Notes: generated by a model from the letters alone, not told the origin. A DNA stretch of 64,000 bases from Cellulomonas palmilytica (GCF_021590045.1 NZ_CP062221.1:124001-188000), one strand, 5' to 3'; positions 1-8,976 are shown, counted from the first letter of the stretch. Numbers and translations are program-made.

Positions 1-2342
1 TGGAGTTCGCGGACCGGCTCATGGCGGTCCAGCTCGACGCGGGCGGCGGCGAGGCGCTGCGCGTCCTGGTCCAGGGCCTGGGCATCGACGTGCGCACGAC
101 GACCGCCGCGTCGCGGGTCGTCGCGGGCGACGACGGCAGCGTGGCCGCGCTCGAGCTGTCGGACGGCGAGGTGCTCGACGCGGACGTCGTGGTGTTCTCC
201 ACGGGCATCCGGCCGCGGGACCGGCTCGCGCGCGAGTCGGGGCTCGGCATCGGCGAGCGCGGCGGGGTGCTCGTCGGTCCGACGTGCCGCTCGTCGGACC
301 CGCGCGTCTGGGCGATCGGCGAGTGCGCGTCGTTCGAGGGCGAGTGCGCGGGCCTCGTCGCGCCCGGCAACGCGATGGCGGACGTCGTCGTCGACCAGCT
401 GTTCGGGGGCCGCAGCGTGCACTCGCGCGCGGCGGACGGCACGCGGCTGAAAGGCGTGGGGGTCGAGGCCGCGAGCTTCGGCGACGTGCTCGCGCTGACG
501 CCGGGCGCGCTGGAGGTCACGTTCGCGGACCCGGTCGCCCGCACGTACCGCAAGCTCGTCGTGTCCGACGACGCGAGCACGCTGCTGGGCGGCGTGCTCG
601 TGGGCGACGTCGCGCTGTACTCGTCGCTGCGCCCGATGCTGGGCCGTCCGCTCGGCGCCGACCCGTCCGCGTTCCTCGCGCCCGAGGGCGGGGCGGGCGC
701 ACCGGAGGTCGAGCTGCCCGACGAGGTCGTGGTCTGCTCGTGCGCGAACGTCACCGCGGGCACGATCCGTGGTGCGGTCAGCGAGCACGGCTGCCGGTCG
801 GTGGGCGAGGTCAAGACGTGCACCAAGGCGGGCACGGTGTGCGGCTCGTGCGTGCCGCTGCTCACGACGATCGTCAACGTGTCGCTCGAGCGTGCGGGCG
901 TCGCGGTGTCGAACGCGATGTGCGAGCACTTCACGATGTCGCGCGCCGAGCTGTTCGCGCTCGTGCGGTCGGGCACGGAGCGGACGTTCAGCGCGATCGT
1001 CGCGGCGCACGGCACGGGCCGGGGCTGCGCGATCTGCCGGCCCGTGGTCGCGTCGATCCTGTCGTCGCTCGGCGTGGGGCACGTGCTGCAGCCCGACCAG
1101 GCGCCGCTGCAGGACACCAACGACCACCTGCTCGCCAACCTGCAGAAGGACGGCACGTACTCCGTGGTGCCACGCATGCCGGGCGGCGAGGTCACGCCCG
1201 ACAAGCTGCTCGCGTTCGCGCAGATCGCGGCGGACTTCGGGCTGTTCACGCGCGTCACGGGTGCGCAGCGGCTCGGCATGTTCGGCGCGCGCCAGGACCA
1301 GCTCCCCGAGATCTGGCGGCGCCTCGTGGCGGCGGGCTTCGAGTCCGGGCAGGCGTACGGCAAGTCGCTGCGCGCGGTGAAGACGTGCGTGGGCTCGACG
1401 TGGTGCCGGTTCGGCGTGCAGGACTCGTCGTCCATGGCGGTGCGCCTCGAGCTGCGGTACCGGGGTCTGCGCTCGCCGCACAAGTTCAAGGTCGGGGTGT
1501 CGGGGTGCGCGCGCGAGTGCGCCGAGGCACGCGGCAAGGACGTCGGGGTCATCGCGACCGCGAAGGGCTGGAACGTGTACGTCGGCGGCAACGGCGGGTT
1601 CACGCCGCGGCACGCGGAGCTGCTCGCGGAGGACCTGGACGACGACCTGCTCGTGCGGGTGGTCGACCGCTTCCTCGCGCTGTACATCCGCTCCGCCGAC
1701 CGGCTGCAGCGCACCGCGCCGTGGGTCGCGGCGTACCCGGGCGGCATGGAGGCGCTGCGCGCGGTCGTCGTCGACGACCGGGACGGCATCGCGGCCGAGC
1801 TCGAGGCCGAGATCGAGCGGCACGTCGCCGGGTACGTGGACGAGTGGCGGGCGACGCTCGACGACCCCGCGAAGCTCGCGCAGTTCACGCCGTACCTCAA
1901 CGCGCCGCGGAGCACCGACCCGGACCTCGCGTACGTCCCGCGTCGCGGCCAGCGCGTGCCGCTGGCCGTCGACGTGGTCGACGCACCGCGGGACGGCCGT
2001 ACGACGACGAACGTGCGCGAGCGCGTGTGCGCGCTGGCCGACCTCACCCCCGAGCGCGGCGCGGGCGTGCTGCTCGACGGGAGCGTGCCGGTCGCGGTGT
2101 TCCGCCTCGCCGACGACCGCGTGCTCGCGGTGCAGCAGCGCGACCCGTTCAGCGGCGCGAACGTGCTGTCCCGCGGGATCGTCGGCGACCGCGCGGGCCG
2201 CCCCACGCTCACGTCCCCCATGCACAAGCAGGTGTGGGACCTCGAGACGGGCGAGTGCCTCGACCCGGTCGGCAAGGACCCCGTCGACCTGCGGGTGTAC
2301 CGCGTGGAGGTCGAGGCGGGCGACGTGCTGCTGTCCTCCTGA
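1..2342 (+). CDS. nirB: Assimilatory nitrite reductase NAD(P)H, NirB-NirD fusion (5' end missing)
   Basis: Reduces nitrite to ammonia in the cytoplasm with NAD(P)H, FAD, [2Fe-2S], siroheme and [4Fe-4S]. The gene enters from the left edge: codons are open from base 3, before the first ATG at 21, and the N-terminal half of the FAD/NAD domain is missing. What remains is the end of the pyridine-nucleotide domain (FSTGIRPRDRL, WAIGECASF), a BFD-like [2Fe-2S] region (CSCANVTAGTI, CGSCVP), the siroheme/4Fe-4S half with CVGSTWC and GCAREC cysteines, and about 110 C-terminal residues that match NirD, the Rieske-like small subunit, which lacks the cluster ligands. NirD is normally a separate gene, so this is a fusion. 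Function is secure; the fusion is read directly from one open frame. Confidence 0.93.
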   Translation, partial: EFADRLMAVQLDAGGGEALRVLVQGLGIDVRTTTAASRVVAGDDGSVAALELSDGEVLDADVVVFSTGIRPRDRLARESGLGIGERGGVLVGPTCRSSDPRVWAIGECASFEGECAGLVAPGNAMADVVVDQLFGGRSVHSRAADGTRLKGVGVEAASFGDVLALTPGALEVTFADPVARTYRKLVVSDDASTLLGGVLVGDVALYSSLRPMLGRPLGADPSAFLAPEGGAGAPEVELPDEVVVCSCANVTAGTIRGAVSEHGCRSVGEVKTCTKAGTVCGSCVPLLTTIVNVSLERAGVAVSNAMCEHFTMSRAELFALVRSGTERTFSAIVAAHGTGRGCAICRPVVASILSSLGVGHVLQPDQAPLQDTNDHLLANLQKDGTYSVVPRMPGGEVTPDKLLAFAQIAADFGLFTRVTGAQRLGMFGARQDQLPEIWRRLVAAGFESGQAYGKSLRAVKTCVGSTWCRFGVQDSSSMAVRLELRYRGLRSPHKFKVGVSGCARECAEARGKDVGVIATAKGWNVYVGGNGGFTPRHAELLAEDLDDDLLVRVVDRFLALYIRSADRLQRTAPWVAAYPGGMEALRAVVVDDRDGIAAELEAEIERHVAGYVDEWRATLDDPAKLAQFTPYLNAPRSTDPDLAYVPRRGQRVPLAVDVVDAPRDGRTTTNVRERVCALADLTPERGAGVLLDGSVPVAVFRLADDRVLAVQQRDPFSGANVLSRGIVGDRAGRPTLTSPMHKQVWDLETGECLDPVGKDPVDLRVYRVEVEAGDVLLSS

Positions 2343-2345
2343 GCC

Positions 2346-3458
2346 CTACCGCGCGATGCGCCAGACCAGCTCGCGGCCGAACGGCTCGGCGAAGCCCAGG
2401 TGCTCGTACATCGCGCGCCCGTCCGGCGTCGCCGACAGGCCGACGCGCGTCACCTCGGTCTCGTCGTGGAACCACGTCATGAGCGCCATGACCGTCGCGC
2501 GCGCGTAGCCGCGGCGGCGGTACGCGGGCTCGGTCGACACGTTGAACACGTGGCCGCGCCGGCCGGACGGGTTCCACGGCTCGGGCGCGTGCTCCTGGAA
2601 GTCGCCGACCGCGCACGCGACGGGTCCGGTGGTGCCGTCGCCCCGGTCGCCGTCGACGACGAACGCGACGACCGTCCCGGCCGCGAGGCGCTCCGCGAAC
2701 CACCGCGTGCACGTGGCCTGCCAGTCGTCCTCGTCGGCGCGGGGCACGCCCATCGCCTGGAGCATGAGGCGACGCAGGCGGGTGAGCGCGGCGGCGTCGC
2801 CCTCGCCGGCGCGGCGGACGGTCACGGGCTCGAGCGTGCGCGCGGGCGCGTCGTCGTCCCGGCGCGCGGGCTCGTCGGGGGTGTCGGCGGCGGTCTCGAC
2901 CGGCGACGACGCGCGGTCCGCGCCCGCGGCGAGCGGCGGGTGGTCGGCGGGCGTGGTGCGGAACCGCGCCTGCGGCTCGTCGGACAGCGCCGCGTCGAGA
3001 CGGGCGCGCACCGCCGCCGACAGCGGCGGCAGGGCGTCGAGCGGGAACCACGCGGCCTCGAGGTTCTCGCCGTCCGCGGGGTACGGCTCGCCGCCGACCC
3101 ACCGCATGAGGAACACGAGGTCGAGGTACTGCGCCCGGTCGCCGTTGGCGTACGTCATGGGCGCGAGGACCTCGACGAGCGCGAGCCGCACGGCCTCGGC
3201 GTGCACCGCGGCCTCCTCGAGCACCTCGCGCGCGGCCGCGACGGCGGGCTCCTCACCGGGGTCGACGATGCCGCCGACGGGCGACCACGCGCCGGTGTCG
3301 GCGCGGCGCACCAGCAGGACCTCACGCGCCGACGAGCCGGCCGACGCGGCCGACCCACCCGGCGCGTCCCGCACGACGACCGCGGTCGCGCCCGTGAGCC
3401 ACAGCGGGTCGGTGCCGATCTTCTCCCGCAGCGCGAGGATGAACTCGGGCGTCGCCAC
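2346..3458 (-). CDS. Nudix hydrolase fused to GNAT acetyltransferase
   Basis: 370 residues with two enzymatic domains. Residues 1-170 form a Nudix hydrolase: the Nudix box reads GGIVDPGEEP followed by REVLEEAA, matching GX5EX7REUXEE. Residues about 215-370 form a GNAT N-acetyltransferase with the acetyl-CoA loop RRRGYAR and the downstream motif YEHLGFAEPFGR. A low-complexity linker joins them. The start is GTG at 3458, directly abutting the TGA of the aldo/keto reductase upstream, so the two are probably cotranscribed. Substrates are unknown; fusions of this kind may clean up nucleoside-diphosphate derivatives and acetylate an amine or amino acid. Domain calls are firm, biological role is not. 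Confidence 0.85.
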   Translation of the reverse strand: MATPEFILALREKIGTDPLWLTGATAVVVRDAPGGSAASAGSSAREVLLVRRADTGAWSPVGGIVDPGEEPAVAAAREVLEEAAVHAEAVRLALVEVLAPMTYANGDRAQYLDLVFLMRWVGGEPYPADGENLEAAWFPLDALPPLSAAVRARLDAALSDEPQARFRTTPADHPPLAAGADRASSPVETAADTPDEPARRDDDAPARTLEPVTVRRAGEGDAAALTRLRRLMLQAMGVPRADEDDWQATCTRWFAERLAAGTVVAFVVDGDRGDGTTGPVACAVGDFQEHAPEPWNPSGRRGHVFNVSTEPAYRRRGYARATVMALMTWFHDETEVTRVGLSATPDGRAMYEHLGFAEPFGRELVWRIAR

Positions 3459-4502
3459 TCAGGCGCCCGCGTGCGTGCCGTCGACGGCGTACGGCTCGAT
3501 CGCCGCGACCTCCTCGTCGGTCAGCGGCGGCGCGGACAGCGCGGCCACGTTGTCCTCGAGCTGCGCGACCGACGACGCGCCGATGAGCGCCGAGGTGACG
3601 CGCTCGTCGCGCAGCACCCAGGACAGCGCGAGCTGCGCGAGCGACTGTCCGCGCCCCTCGGCGACGGCCGCGAGCGCGCGCGCCCGCTCCAGGTACGTGG
3701 GCGAGATCGCGTCGGGCGTGAGGAAGTGCCCGACGGACGCGCGCGAGCCGGCCGGCACGTCCCCGGACAGGTACCGCCCGGTGAGCAGCCCCTGCTGCAG
3801 CGGCGAGAACACGATCATCCCGATGCCGAGGTCGCCCACGGCGTCGAGCAGGGACTCGCTCTGCCCGTCGGCGACCTGCTCGACGTGCCGGTTGAACATC
3901 GAATAGCTGGGCTGGTGGATGAGCAGCGGTGTGCCGAGGTCCGCGAGGATCCGCGCGGCCTCGCGCGTCGCGGACGGCGTGTAGTTCGAGATGCCCGCGT
4001 ACAGCGCGCGGCCCGAGGTGACCGCGGTGTGCAGCGCGCCCATGGTCTCCTCGAGCGGCGTGTCGGGGTCCATGCGGTGGGAGTAGAAGACGTCGACGTA
4101 GTCGAGGCCCATCCGCGCGAGCGACTGGTCGAGCGACGCGAGCAGGTACTTGCGCGACCCGCCGTCCCCGTACGGGCCGGGCCACATGTCGTAGCCGGCC
4201 TTGCTGGAGATGACGAGCTCGTCGCGGTACGGCCGCAGGTCGGCGGCGAGCACGCGGCCGAAGGTCTCCTCGGCGGAGCCGTACGGCGGGCCGTAGTTGT
4301 TCGCGAGGTCGAAGTGGGTGACGCCGAGGTCGAACGCGCGGCGCAGCACGGCGCGCTGCGTCTCGTACGGCGTGCCGTGCCCGAAGTTGTGCCACAGGCC
4401 GAGCGACAGCCCCGGCAGCCGCAGCCCGCTGCGCCCGACCCTGCGGTACGTCATCGCGTCGTAGCGCGTCTCGTCGGCACGGTAGGCGGGCTCGGTGGCC
4501 AT
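3459..4502 (-). CDS. Aldo/keto reductase, YghZ-like
   Basis: 347-residue NADPH-dependent TIM-barrel reductase. The opening YRRVGRSGLRLPGLSLGLW and the segment HFDLANNYGPPYGSAEE, carrying the catalytic Asp and Tyr, match the L-glyceraldehyde-3-phosphate reductase (YghZ/MgrA) group, also close to potassium-channel beta subunits. The conserved Lys lies in VISSKAGY and the His in FYSHRMDPDTPLEE. ATG start at 4502 with a purine-rich AGAGGAA upstream. The downstream Nudix-GNAT gene starts immediately after its stop. Likely detoxifies aldehydes such as methylglyoxal; the exact substrate cannot be told from sequence. Confidence 0.88.
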   Translation of the reverse strand: MATEPAYRADETRYDAMTYRRVGRSGLRLPGLSLGLWHNFGHGTPYETQRAVLRRAFDLGVTHFDLANNYGPPYGSAEETFGRVLAADLRPYRDELVISSKAGYDMWPGPYGDGGSRKYLLASLDQSLARMGLDYVDVFYSHRMDPDTPLEETMGALHTAVTSGRALYAGISNYTPSATREAARILADLGTPLLIHQPSYSMFNRHVEQVADGQSESLLDAVGDLGIGMIVFSPLQQGLLTGRYLSGDVPAGSRASVGHFLTPDAISPTYLERARALAAVAEGRGQSLAQLALSWVLRDERVTSALIGASSVAQLEDNVAALSAPPLTDEEVAAIEPYAVDGTHAGA

Positions 4503-4581
4503 GCGGGCGGTTCCTCTCGTCGGGCGGTGCCTTGCACGCTATCCGACGACGCGCGCAGGTCCGGACCTGCGCGTCCGGGCG

Positions 4582-5607
4582 TCAGGCCAGGACCGGTGTG
4601 GACTCGCGCAGCACGACCTCGGTCGGCACCTCGACGACGCGCGGCGCACCGTTGCCCGCCTCGAGCACGAGCCGCATGGCCTCGGTGCCGACCTCCTCGA
4701 GCGGGATCCGCACGGTCGTGAGTCCGGGGACGACGTCGCGCAGCGTCGTGATGTCGCCGAAGCCCGCGAGCGCGAGGTCGTCGGGCACGACGAGACCCGC
4801 GGCCCGGGCCGCGGCGAGCGCGCCGAGCGCCATGACGTCGTTGACGGCGAACACGAGCTGCGGGCGGGCGCCGGACGCGAGCAGGCGCGTCATGGCGTCC
4901 TCACCGCCCTCGTGGTCGAACCCGCAGGTGAGCACGCGCTCGTCGGGCACTGGCGCGCCCAGCGCGGCGAGCTCGGACGTGAACGCGGTGCGCCGCTCGC
5001 GCGCGGTGAGGTGGTGCTCGGGGCCTGCGAGCACGGCGACGTCGCGGTAGCCGCGCCCGTGCAGGGCGCGGGCGAGTGCGCGGGCGCCGTCGACGTTCGC
5101 GACGTGCACCGCGTCGGTGCCGAGCACGGGCTGGCCGACGACCGCGGCGGCACCGCCCGACGTCCGGTACTCGTCGAGCGCGTCGCGCAGCGCGTTCGCG
5201 GTGCCCTCGTCGTCGTACCGGGACCCGGCGATGACGATCGCGCGCGCCCGCTGGCGCCGCAGCAGCCCGACGATCTCGACCTCGCGCGACGGGTCCTGCT
5301 CGGTGCTCGCGAGGATCACCTGCAGCCCGGCCCGGCCGGCGGCGTGCGCGACGCCGCGCGCGATCGTCGAGAAGTACGGGTCGGCGATGTCGTGCACGAC
5401 GAGTCCGACGGACGTGGTCCGGCCACGCGCCATGGCCTGCGCGTTCGCGTCCGGCGAGTAGCGCAGGCGCTCGGCGGCGGCGAGCACCCGCGCGCGCAGC
5501 TCCGGCCCGACGGTGCGGGTGGGGCTGCCGTTGATCGCGCGGGAGGCGGTGGCGAGCGAGACGCCTGCCTCGCGGGCGACGTCGCTCAGCGTCACGGGTC
5601 CGGCCAT
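4582..5607 (-). CDS. LacI-family transcriptional regulator
   Basis: 341 residues. The N-terminal helix-turn-helix (TLSDVAREAGVSLATASRAI, residues 5-25) is followed by the hinge and a periplasmic-binding-protein fold that senses sugar. I start it at the ATG at 5607 because the HTH begins right there; a longer open frame runs to 5973 but reads through uxaA. A TAGTCT -10-like hexamer lies seven bases upstream of that ATG, consistent with a leaderless message. It diverges from uxaA with an operator-like palindrome between them (5635-5649), so it probably represses uxaA and itself in response to a sugar acid. Confidence 0.87.
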   Translation of the reverse strand: MAGPVTLSDVAREAGVSLATASRAINGSPTRTVGPELRARVLAAAERLRYSPDANAQAMARGRTTSVGLVVHDIADPYFSTIARGVAHAAGRAGLQVILASTEQDPSREVEIVGLLRRQRARAIVIAGSRYDDEGTANALRDALDEYRTSGGAAAVVGQPVLGTDAVHVANVDGARALARALHGRGYRDVAVLAGPEHHLTARERRTAFTSELAALGAPVPDERVLTCGFDHEGGEDAMTRLLASGARPQLVFAVNDVMALGALAAARAAGLVVPDDLALAGFGDITTLRDVVPGLTTVRIPLEEVGTEAMRLVLEAGNGAPRVVEVPTEVVLRESTPVLA

Positions 5608-5634
5608 GCGCACGAGACTAGGGGACCGCTCGTC

Positions 5635-5649
5635 GGGAAAGCGGTATCC
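5635..5649. promoter_or_regulatory. Putative LacI operator between lacI and uxaA
   Basis: GGGAAAGCGGTATCC, an imperfect palindrome around a central CG. It resembles the sites at 8800-8900, 11518 and 22548 (GGAAAGCG core). It lies 27 bases upstream of the regulator ATG and 43 bases upstream of the uxaA ATG, where it could control both divergent genes. Binding by the adjacent LacI protein is inferred. Confidence 0.5.
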
Positions 5650-5692
5650 TCGGGGTGACCCCGCTCGGCACGACTCACCCGCGAGGACGACG

Positions 5693-7225
5693 ATGACGAA
5701 CTCTTCCGCCGGCGTGCTCGTGCTGCGCGACGACGACCACGTGGGTGTCGCGACGCGCGACCTGCCCGCCGGCACCACCGTGCCGCTGCCGGGCGGTACG
5801 ACGCTCGTCGTCCGCCACGGCATCCCCCGCGGGCACAAGCTCGCGCTGCGCGCCGTCCCCACAGGCAGCGCCGTGCACAAGTACGGACAGTCGATCGGCC
5901 GCGCGACACGCGACATCGCGCCCGGCGACCACGTCCACACGCACAACCTCGGCATGGCCGACGACGAGCGCACCTACGAGGTCGGCACCGCGCGCACCCG
6001 GCTGCCCGCACCCGCGCAGCCCCGCACGTTCGACGGGTACCGCCGCGCCGACGGCCGCTGGGGCACGCGCAACTACGTCGGCATCGTGACCTCGGTCAAC
6101 TGCTCCGCGTCGACCGCACGCCTGGTCGCGGACCAGTTCCGCGGCCGCGTGCTCGACGCGTACCCGCACGTCGACGGGGTCGTCGCGCTCACGCACGACA
6201 CCGGCTGCGGCCTGGTCCCGACGAGCGAGGGCGCGCAGCTCACGCTGCGCACGCTGCGCGGCTACGCCGACCACCCCAACATCGCCGCGCTCCTGGTGCT
6301 CGGCCTCGGCTGCGAGATGCTCCCGCCCGCCGCGGTCCTCGACGGCCTCGACCTGCCCGCCGACAAGCCCGTGCGCGTCCTGTCCATCCAGGAGACCGGC
6401 GGCATCCGCCGCACCGTGCGCGCGGGCGTCGCCGCGATCGAGGACATGCTCCCCGAGGTCGACGCGCTGCGCCGCGAGCCCGCCCCCGTCTCCGAGCTCG
6501 TCCTCGGCCTCAACTGCGGCGGCTCCGACGGCTACTCCGGCATCACCGCCAACCCCGCGCTCGGCCGCGCGTCCGACCTGCTCGTCGCGCACGGCGGCAC
6601 GAGCGTCCTCGCCGAGACGCCCGAGGTGTTCGGCGCCGAGCACCTGCTGCTGCGCCGCGCGGTGTCGCGCGACGTCGCGCAGCGCCTGCTCGACCGCATC
6701 GACTGGTGGAAGCAGTACACCGCCGCGGGCGGCGGCACCCTCGACAACAACCCCTCCCCCGGGAACAAGGCCGGCGGCCTCACGACGATCCTCGAGAAGT
6801 CGCTCGGCGCGGTCGCCAAGGCCGGCACCGCGGACCTCACCGCTGTCTACGAGTACGCCGAGCGCGTCACCACCCGCGGTCTCGCGTTCATGGACACCCC
6901 CGGCTACGACCCGGTCTCCGTCACCGGGCTCGTCGCGGGCGGCGCGACCGTCGTCGTGTTCACCACCGGCCGCGGGTCCGTGCTCGGGTGCAAGCCCACC
7001 CCGTCGATCAAGGTCGCGACGAACACCGCGACCTACCTGCGCATGACCGAGGACATGGACCTCGACGCGGGGCGCATCGTCGACGGGACCGCGACCCTGG
7101 AGCAGGTCGGGCAGGAGATCTTCGACCTGGTCGTCGAGGTCGCGTCCGGCCGGCAGACCGTCTCCGAGGAGCTCGACCTCGGCGCCGACGAGTTCGTCCC
7201 CTGGCAGCTCGGCGCAGTCACCTGA
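5693..7225 (+). CDS. uxaA: Altronate dehydratase
   Basis: 510-residue UxaA-family dehydratase, converting D-altronate to 2-keto-3-deoxygluconate (KDG) in hexuronate breakdown. The first 95 residues are the SAF-like domain; the catalytic part follows, with GYRRADGRWGTRNYVGIVTS, GCGLVPTSEGAQ, GLNCGGSDGYSGITANPALG and DNNPSPGNKAGGLTTILEKS, all typical of altronate/galactarate dehydratases. Iron-binding cysteines of the family are present (NCSAST, TGCGLV, GLGCEM). Start ATG at 5693 after GAGGACG; a longer frame to 5513 overlaps lacI. It is transcribed divergently from a LacI gene and convergently with uxaC, with a strong shared hairpin after its stop. Galactarate dehydratase is the main alternative. 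Confidence 0.9.
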   Translation: MTNSSAGVLVLRDDDHVGVATRDLPAGTTVPLPGGTTLVVRHGIPRGHKLALRAVPTGSAVHKYGQSIGRATRDIAPGDHVHTHNLGMADDERTYEVGTARTRLPAPAQPRTFDGYRRADGRWGTRNYVGIVTSVNCSASTARLVADQFRGRVLDAYPHVDGVVALTHDTGCGLVPTSEGAQLTLRTLRGYADHPNIAALLVLGLGCEMLPPAAVLDGLDLPADKPVRVLSIQETGGIRRTVRAGVAAIEDMLPEVDALRREPAPVSELVLGLNCGGSDGYSGITANPALGRASDLLVAHGGTSVLAETPEVFGAEHLLLRRAVSRDVAQRLLDRIDWWKQYTAAGGGTLDNNPSPGNKAGGLTTILEKSLGAVAKAGTADLTAVYEYAERVTTRGLAFMDTPGYDPVSVTGLVAGGATVVVFTTGRGSVLGCKPTPSIKVATNTATYLRMTEDMDLDAGRIVDGTATLEQVGQEIFDLVVEVASGRQTVSEELDLGADEFVPWQLGAVT

Positions 7226-7252
7226 GCCGAGGCCCTCGACGGCGGCAAGGGT

Positions 7253-7301
7253 GCGGGCGGGCTCGTCGTGCCAGAGGAGGAAGTGCGACGAGCCCGCCCG
7301 C
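7253..7301. terminator. Bidirectional terminator hairpin between uxaA and uxaC
   Basis: Perfect 16-base inverted repeat: arms 7253-7268 and 7286-7301 (GCGGGCGGGCTCGTCG on the left), 17-base loop. It sits exactly between the convergent stops of uxaA and uxaC. There is no T-tract, as is common in GC-rich actinobacteria. Confidence 0.75.
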
Positions 7302-7339
7302 GCGAACCGCGCGCCCGGTCGGCACCGGGCACACGGGGT

Positions 7340-8761
7340 TCAGCGCGGCGCGTACGACTCGCGCGGCAGGTGCAGGGCCAGGTCGACGGCGGTCTCGACG
7401 GCCTCGTCGAGGTCGAGGCGGTGCTCGGCGACGAGGCGGGCGAGGTAGCCGGCGTCGATGCGACGGGCCAGGTCGTGGCGGGCGGGGATGGAGCAGAACG
7501 CGCGGGTGTCGTCGACGAAGCCGGTGGTGTTGTAGAAGCCCGCGGTGTCGGTGACGGCCTCGCGGAAGCGGCGCATGCCGTCGGGGGTGTCGAGGAACCA
7601 CCAGGGCGCGCCGAGCCGGACGGCCGGGTAGACGCCGGCGAGCGGCGCGAGCTCGCGGGAGAACGCGTCCTCGTCGACGGTGAACAGGACCATGCGCAGG
7701 TTCGGGTGGTGCCCGAACGACTCGAGCACCGGGCGCAGCGCGCGCGTGAACTCGGTGGGGACGGGGATGTCGTAGCCGACGTCGGGGCCGCGCGCGGCGT
7801 GCACCGCGGGGTCGTGGTCGCGCAGGACGCCCGCGTGCAGCTGCAGGACGAGGCCGTCCTCACTGGCCATGCGCGCCGTCTCGTGGAGCATGTGGCCGGC
7901 GAACGCGGCGGCGTCGGCGGGCTCGACGTGCCCGCGCAGCGCTGCGGTGAGGATGCGCTGCGCCTCGGCGTCGGTCAGCGGGGTCGCGTCCGCGCGCAGG
8001 TGGCCGTGGTCCGACGAGCGTGCGCCGGCGGCCTTGAACGCGCGCCGCCGCTCCTCGAGCGCCTGGACCAGCAGCCGGTACGACGAGACCTCGTAGCCGA
8101 CACGGGCCTCGAGCGCGCGCAGCGCGGCACGCCAACCGGGCCGGTCGAGGTGCACGACGGCGTCGGGGCGGAACGTGGGGACGACGCGGTCGCCCCAGCC
8201 GTCGGCGGCGAGGCGCGCGTGGTCCTCGAGCCCCGAGTCGGCGGGGTCGGTGGTCGACAGGATCTCGAGGTTGAACCGCTCGAACAGCGCGCGGGGCCGG
8301 AACTCGGGCTGCGCGAGGCGGTCGACCAGGTGGTCGTAGACGCGGTCGGCGGACGCCGCGGACAGCGGCTCGGTGACGCCGAAGACCTCGACGAGCTCGT
8401 GCTCGAGCCACAGCCGGGTGGGCGTGCCGCGGAACAGGTGCCAGCGTGAGGCGAACGTCCGCCAGATCGCGCGCGGGTCGGTCTCGACGGGGACGCCGTC
8501 GCGGCGCGGCACGCCGAGCGCGTCCTGCGGGACGCCCTGCGAGACGAGCATGCGGATCAGGTAGTGGTCGGGGACGACGAGGAGCGCGGCCGGGTCGGGG
8601 AACGGCTCGTCGTCCGCGAGCAGTGCGGCGTCGACGTGCCCGTGCATGGAGACGAGCGGCAGGTCGCGCGTCTGCTCGAAGATCTCGCGGGCCAGGGGGC
8701 GCAGCGTCGGGTCCGCGGGGAGCGCGCGGTCGGGGTGCAGCGTGCGGGTCGTCGTCGTCAT
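7340..8761 (-). CDS. uxaC: Uronate (glucuronate) isomerase
   Basis: 473-residue UxaC, an amidohydrolase-fold enzyme that interconverts D-glucuronate and D-fructuronate, or D-galacturonate and D-tagaturonate. The metal-binding HxH occurs early, in LVSMHGHVDAALL, and the family pattern VVPDHYLIRMLVSQG follows. Other signatures are IWRTFASRWHLFRGTPTRLW, with DVGYDIPVPTEF and CSIPARHDLARRI near the C-terminus. I choose the ATG at 8761 (MTTTTRTLHP) because AGAGG lies just upstream; the frame stays open to 8839 but would then cover operator sites. It diverges from the LacI regulator at 8977 across a region with four operator-like repeats. Confidence 0.93.
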   Translation of the reverse strand: MTTTTRTLHPDRALPADPTLRPLAREIFEQTRDLPLVSMHGHVDAALLADDEPFPDPAALLVVPDHYLIRMLVSQGVPQDALGVPRRDGVPVETDPRAIWRTFASRWHLFRGTPTRLWLEHELVEVFGVTEPLSAASADRVYDHLVDRLAQPEFRPRALFERFNLEILSTTDPADSGLEDHARLAADGWGDRVVPTFRPDAVVHLDRPGWRAALRALEARVGYEVSSYRLLVQALEERRRAFKAAGARSSDHGHLRADATPLTDAEAQRILTAALRGHVEPADAAAFAGHMLHETARMASEDGLVLQLHAGVLRDHDPAVHAARGPDVGYDIPVPTEFTRALRPVLESFGHHPNLRMVLFTVDEDAFSRELAPLAGVYPAVRLGAPWWFLDTPDGMRRFREAVTDTAGFYNTTGFVDDTRAFCSIPARHDLARRIDAGYLARLVAEHRLDLDEAVETAVDLALHLPRESYAPR

Positions 8762-8799
8762 GCTCGCGCCTCTCGGGACGTCGCGGCTCTGAAACATCC

Positions 8800-8813
8800 T
8801 GAACGCGCATTCA
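8800..8813. promoter_or_regulatory. LacI-type operator, site 1
   Basis: TGAACGCGCATTCA, a 14-base near-palindrome. It shares TGAA-two bases-CGCATTCA with site 4 at 8887. It lies about 40 bases upstream of the uxaC start, where a bound repressor would block the promoter. Confidence 0.65.
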
Positions 8814-8820
8814 CGCGGTC

Positions 8821-8833
8821 GGATGCGCTTCTC
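8821..8833. promoter_or_regulatory. LacI-type operator, degenerate site 2
   Basis: GGATGCGCTTCTC; its reverse complement GAGAAGCGCATCC matches the GGAAAGCGCATTCC site at 11518 at most positions. This is the weakest of the four sites in the uxaC-lacI gap. Confidence 0.4.
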
Positions 8834-8853
8834 AAGCATGGTCGACGCTACAC

Positions 8854-8867
8854 GGCAAGCGCTTCCC
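8854..8867. promoter_or_regulatory. LacI-type operator, site 3
   Basis: GGCAAGCGCTTCCC, with a perfect AAGCGCTT core. It is nearly identical to the site at 22548 upstream of the SDR gene. Confidence 0.6.
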
Positions 8868-8886
8868 GGACTAGGGTGTGCCGTGA

Positions 8887-8900
8887 TGAAATCGCATTCA
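8887..8900. promoter_or_regulatory. LacI-type operator, site 4
   Basis: TGAAATCGCATTCA, flanked outward by GA and TC so that the symmetric element runs 8885-8902. It shares 12 of 14 positions with site 1 and lies 77 bases upstream of the lacI GTG, fitting autoregulation. Confidence 0.65.
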
Positions 8901-8976
8901 TCGACGCGCCGGGCCCGACGAGGCGCCCGGCACCCCTGATCCGCCGGTCGAGGACGACCGCCCCGAGGAGGTCCAC

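Noticed and set aside
284..2482. Long Arg/Ala-rich open frames over nirB
   Set aside because: Opposite-frame artefacts of very high GC; composition is not protein-like and they overlap a clear gene.
2400..4721. 773-codon frame over the Nudix-GNAT and aldo/keto genes
   Set aside because: Antisense shadow of two well-supported genes with no recognisable domain.
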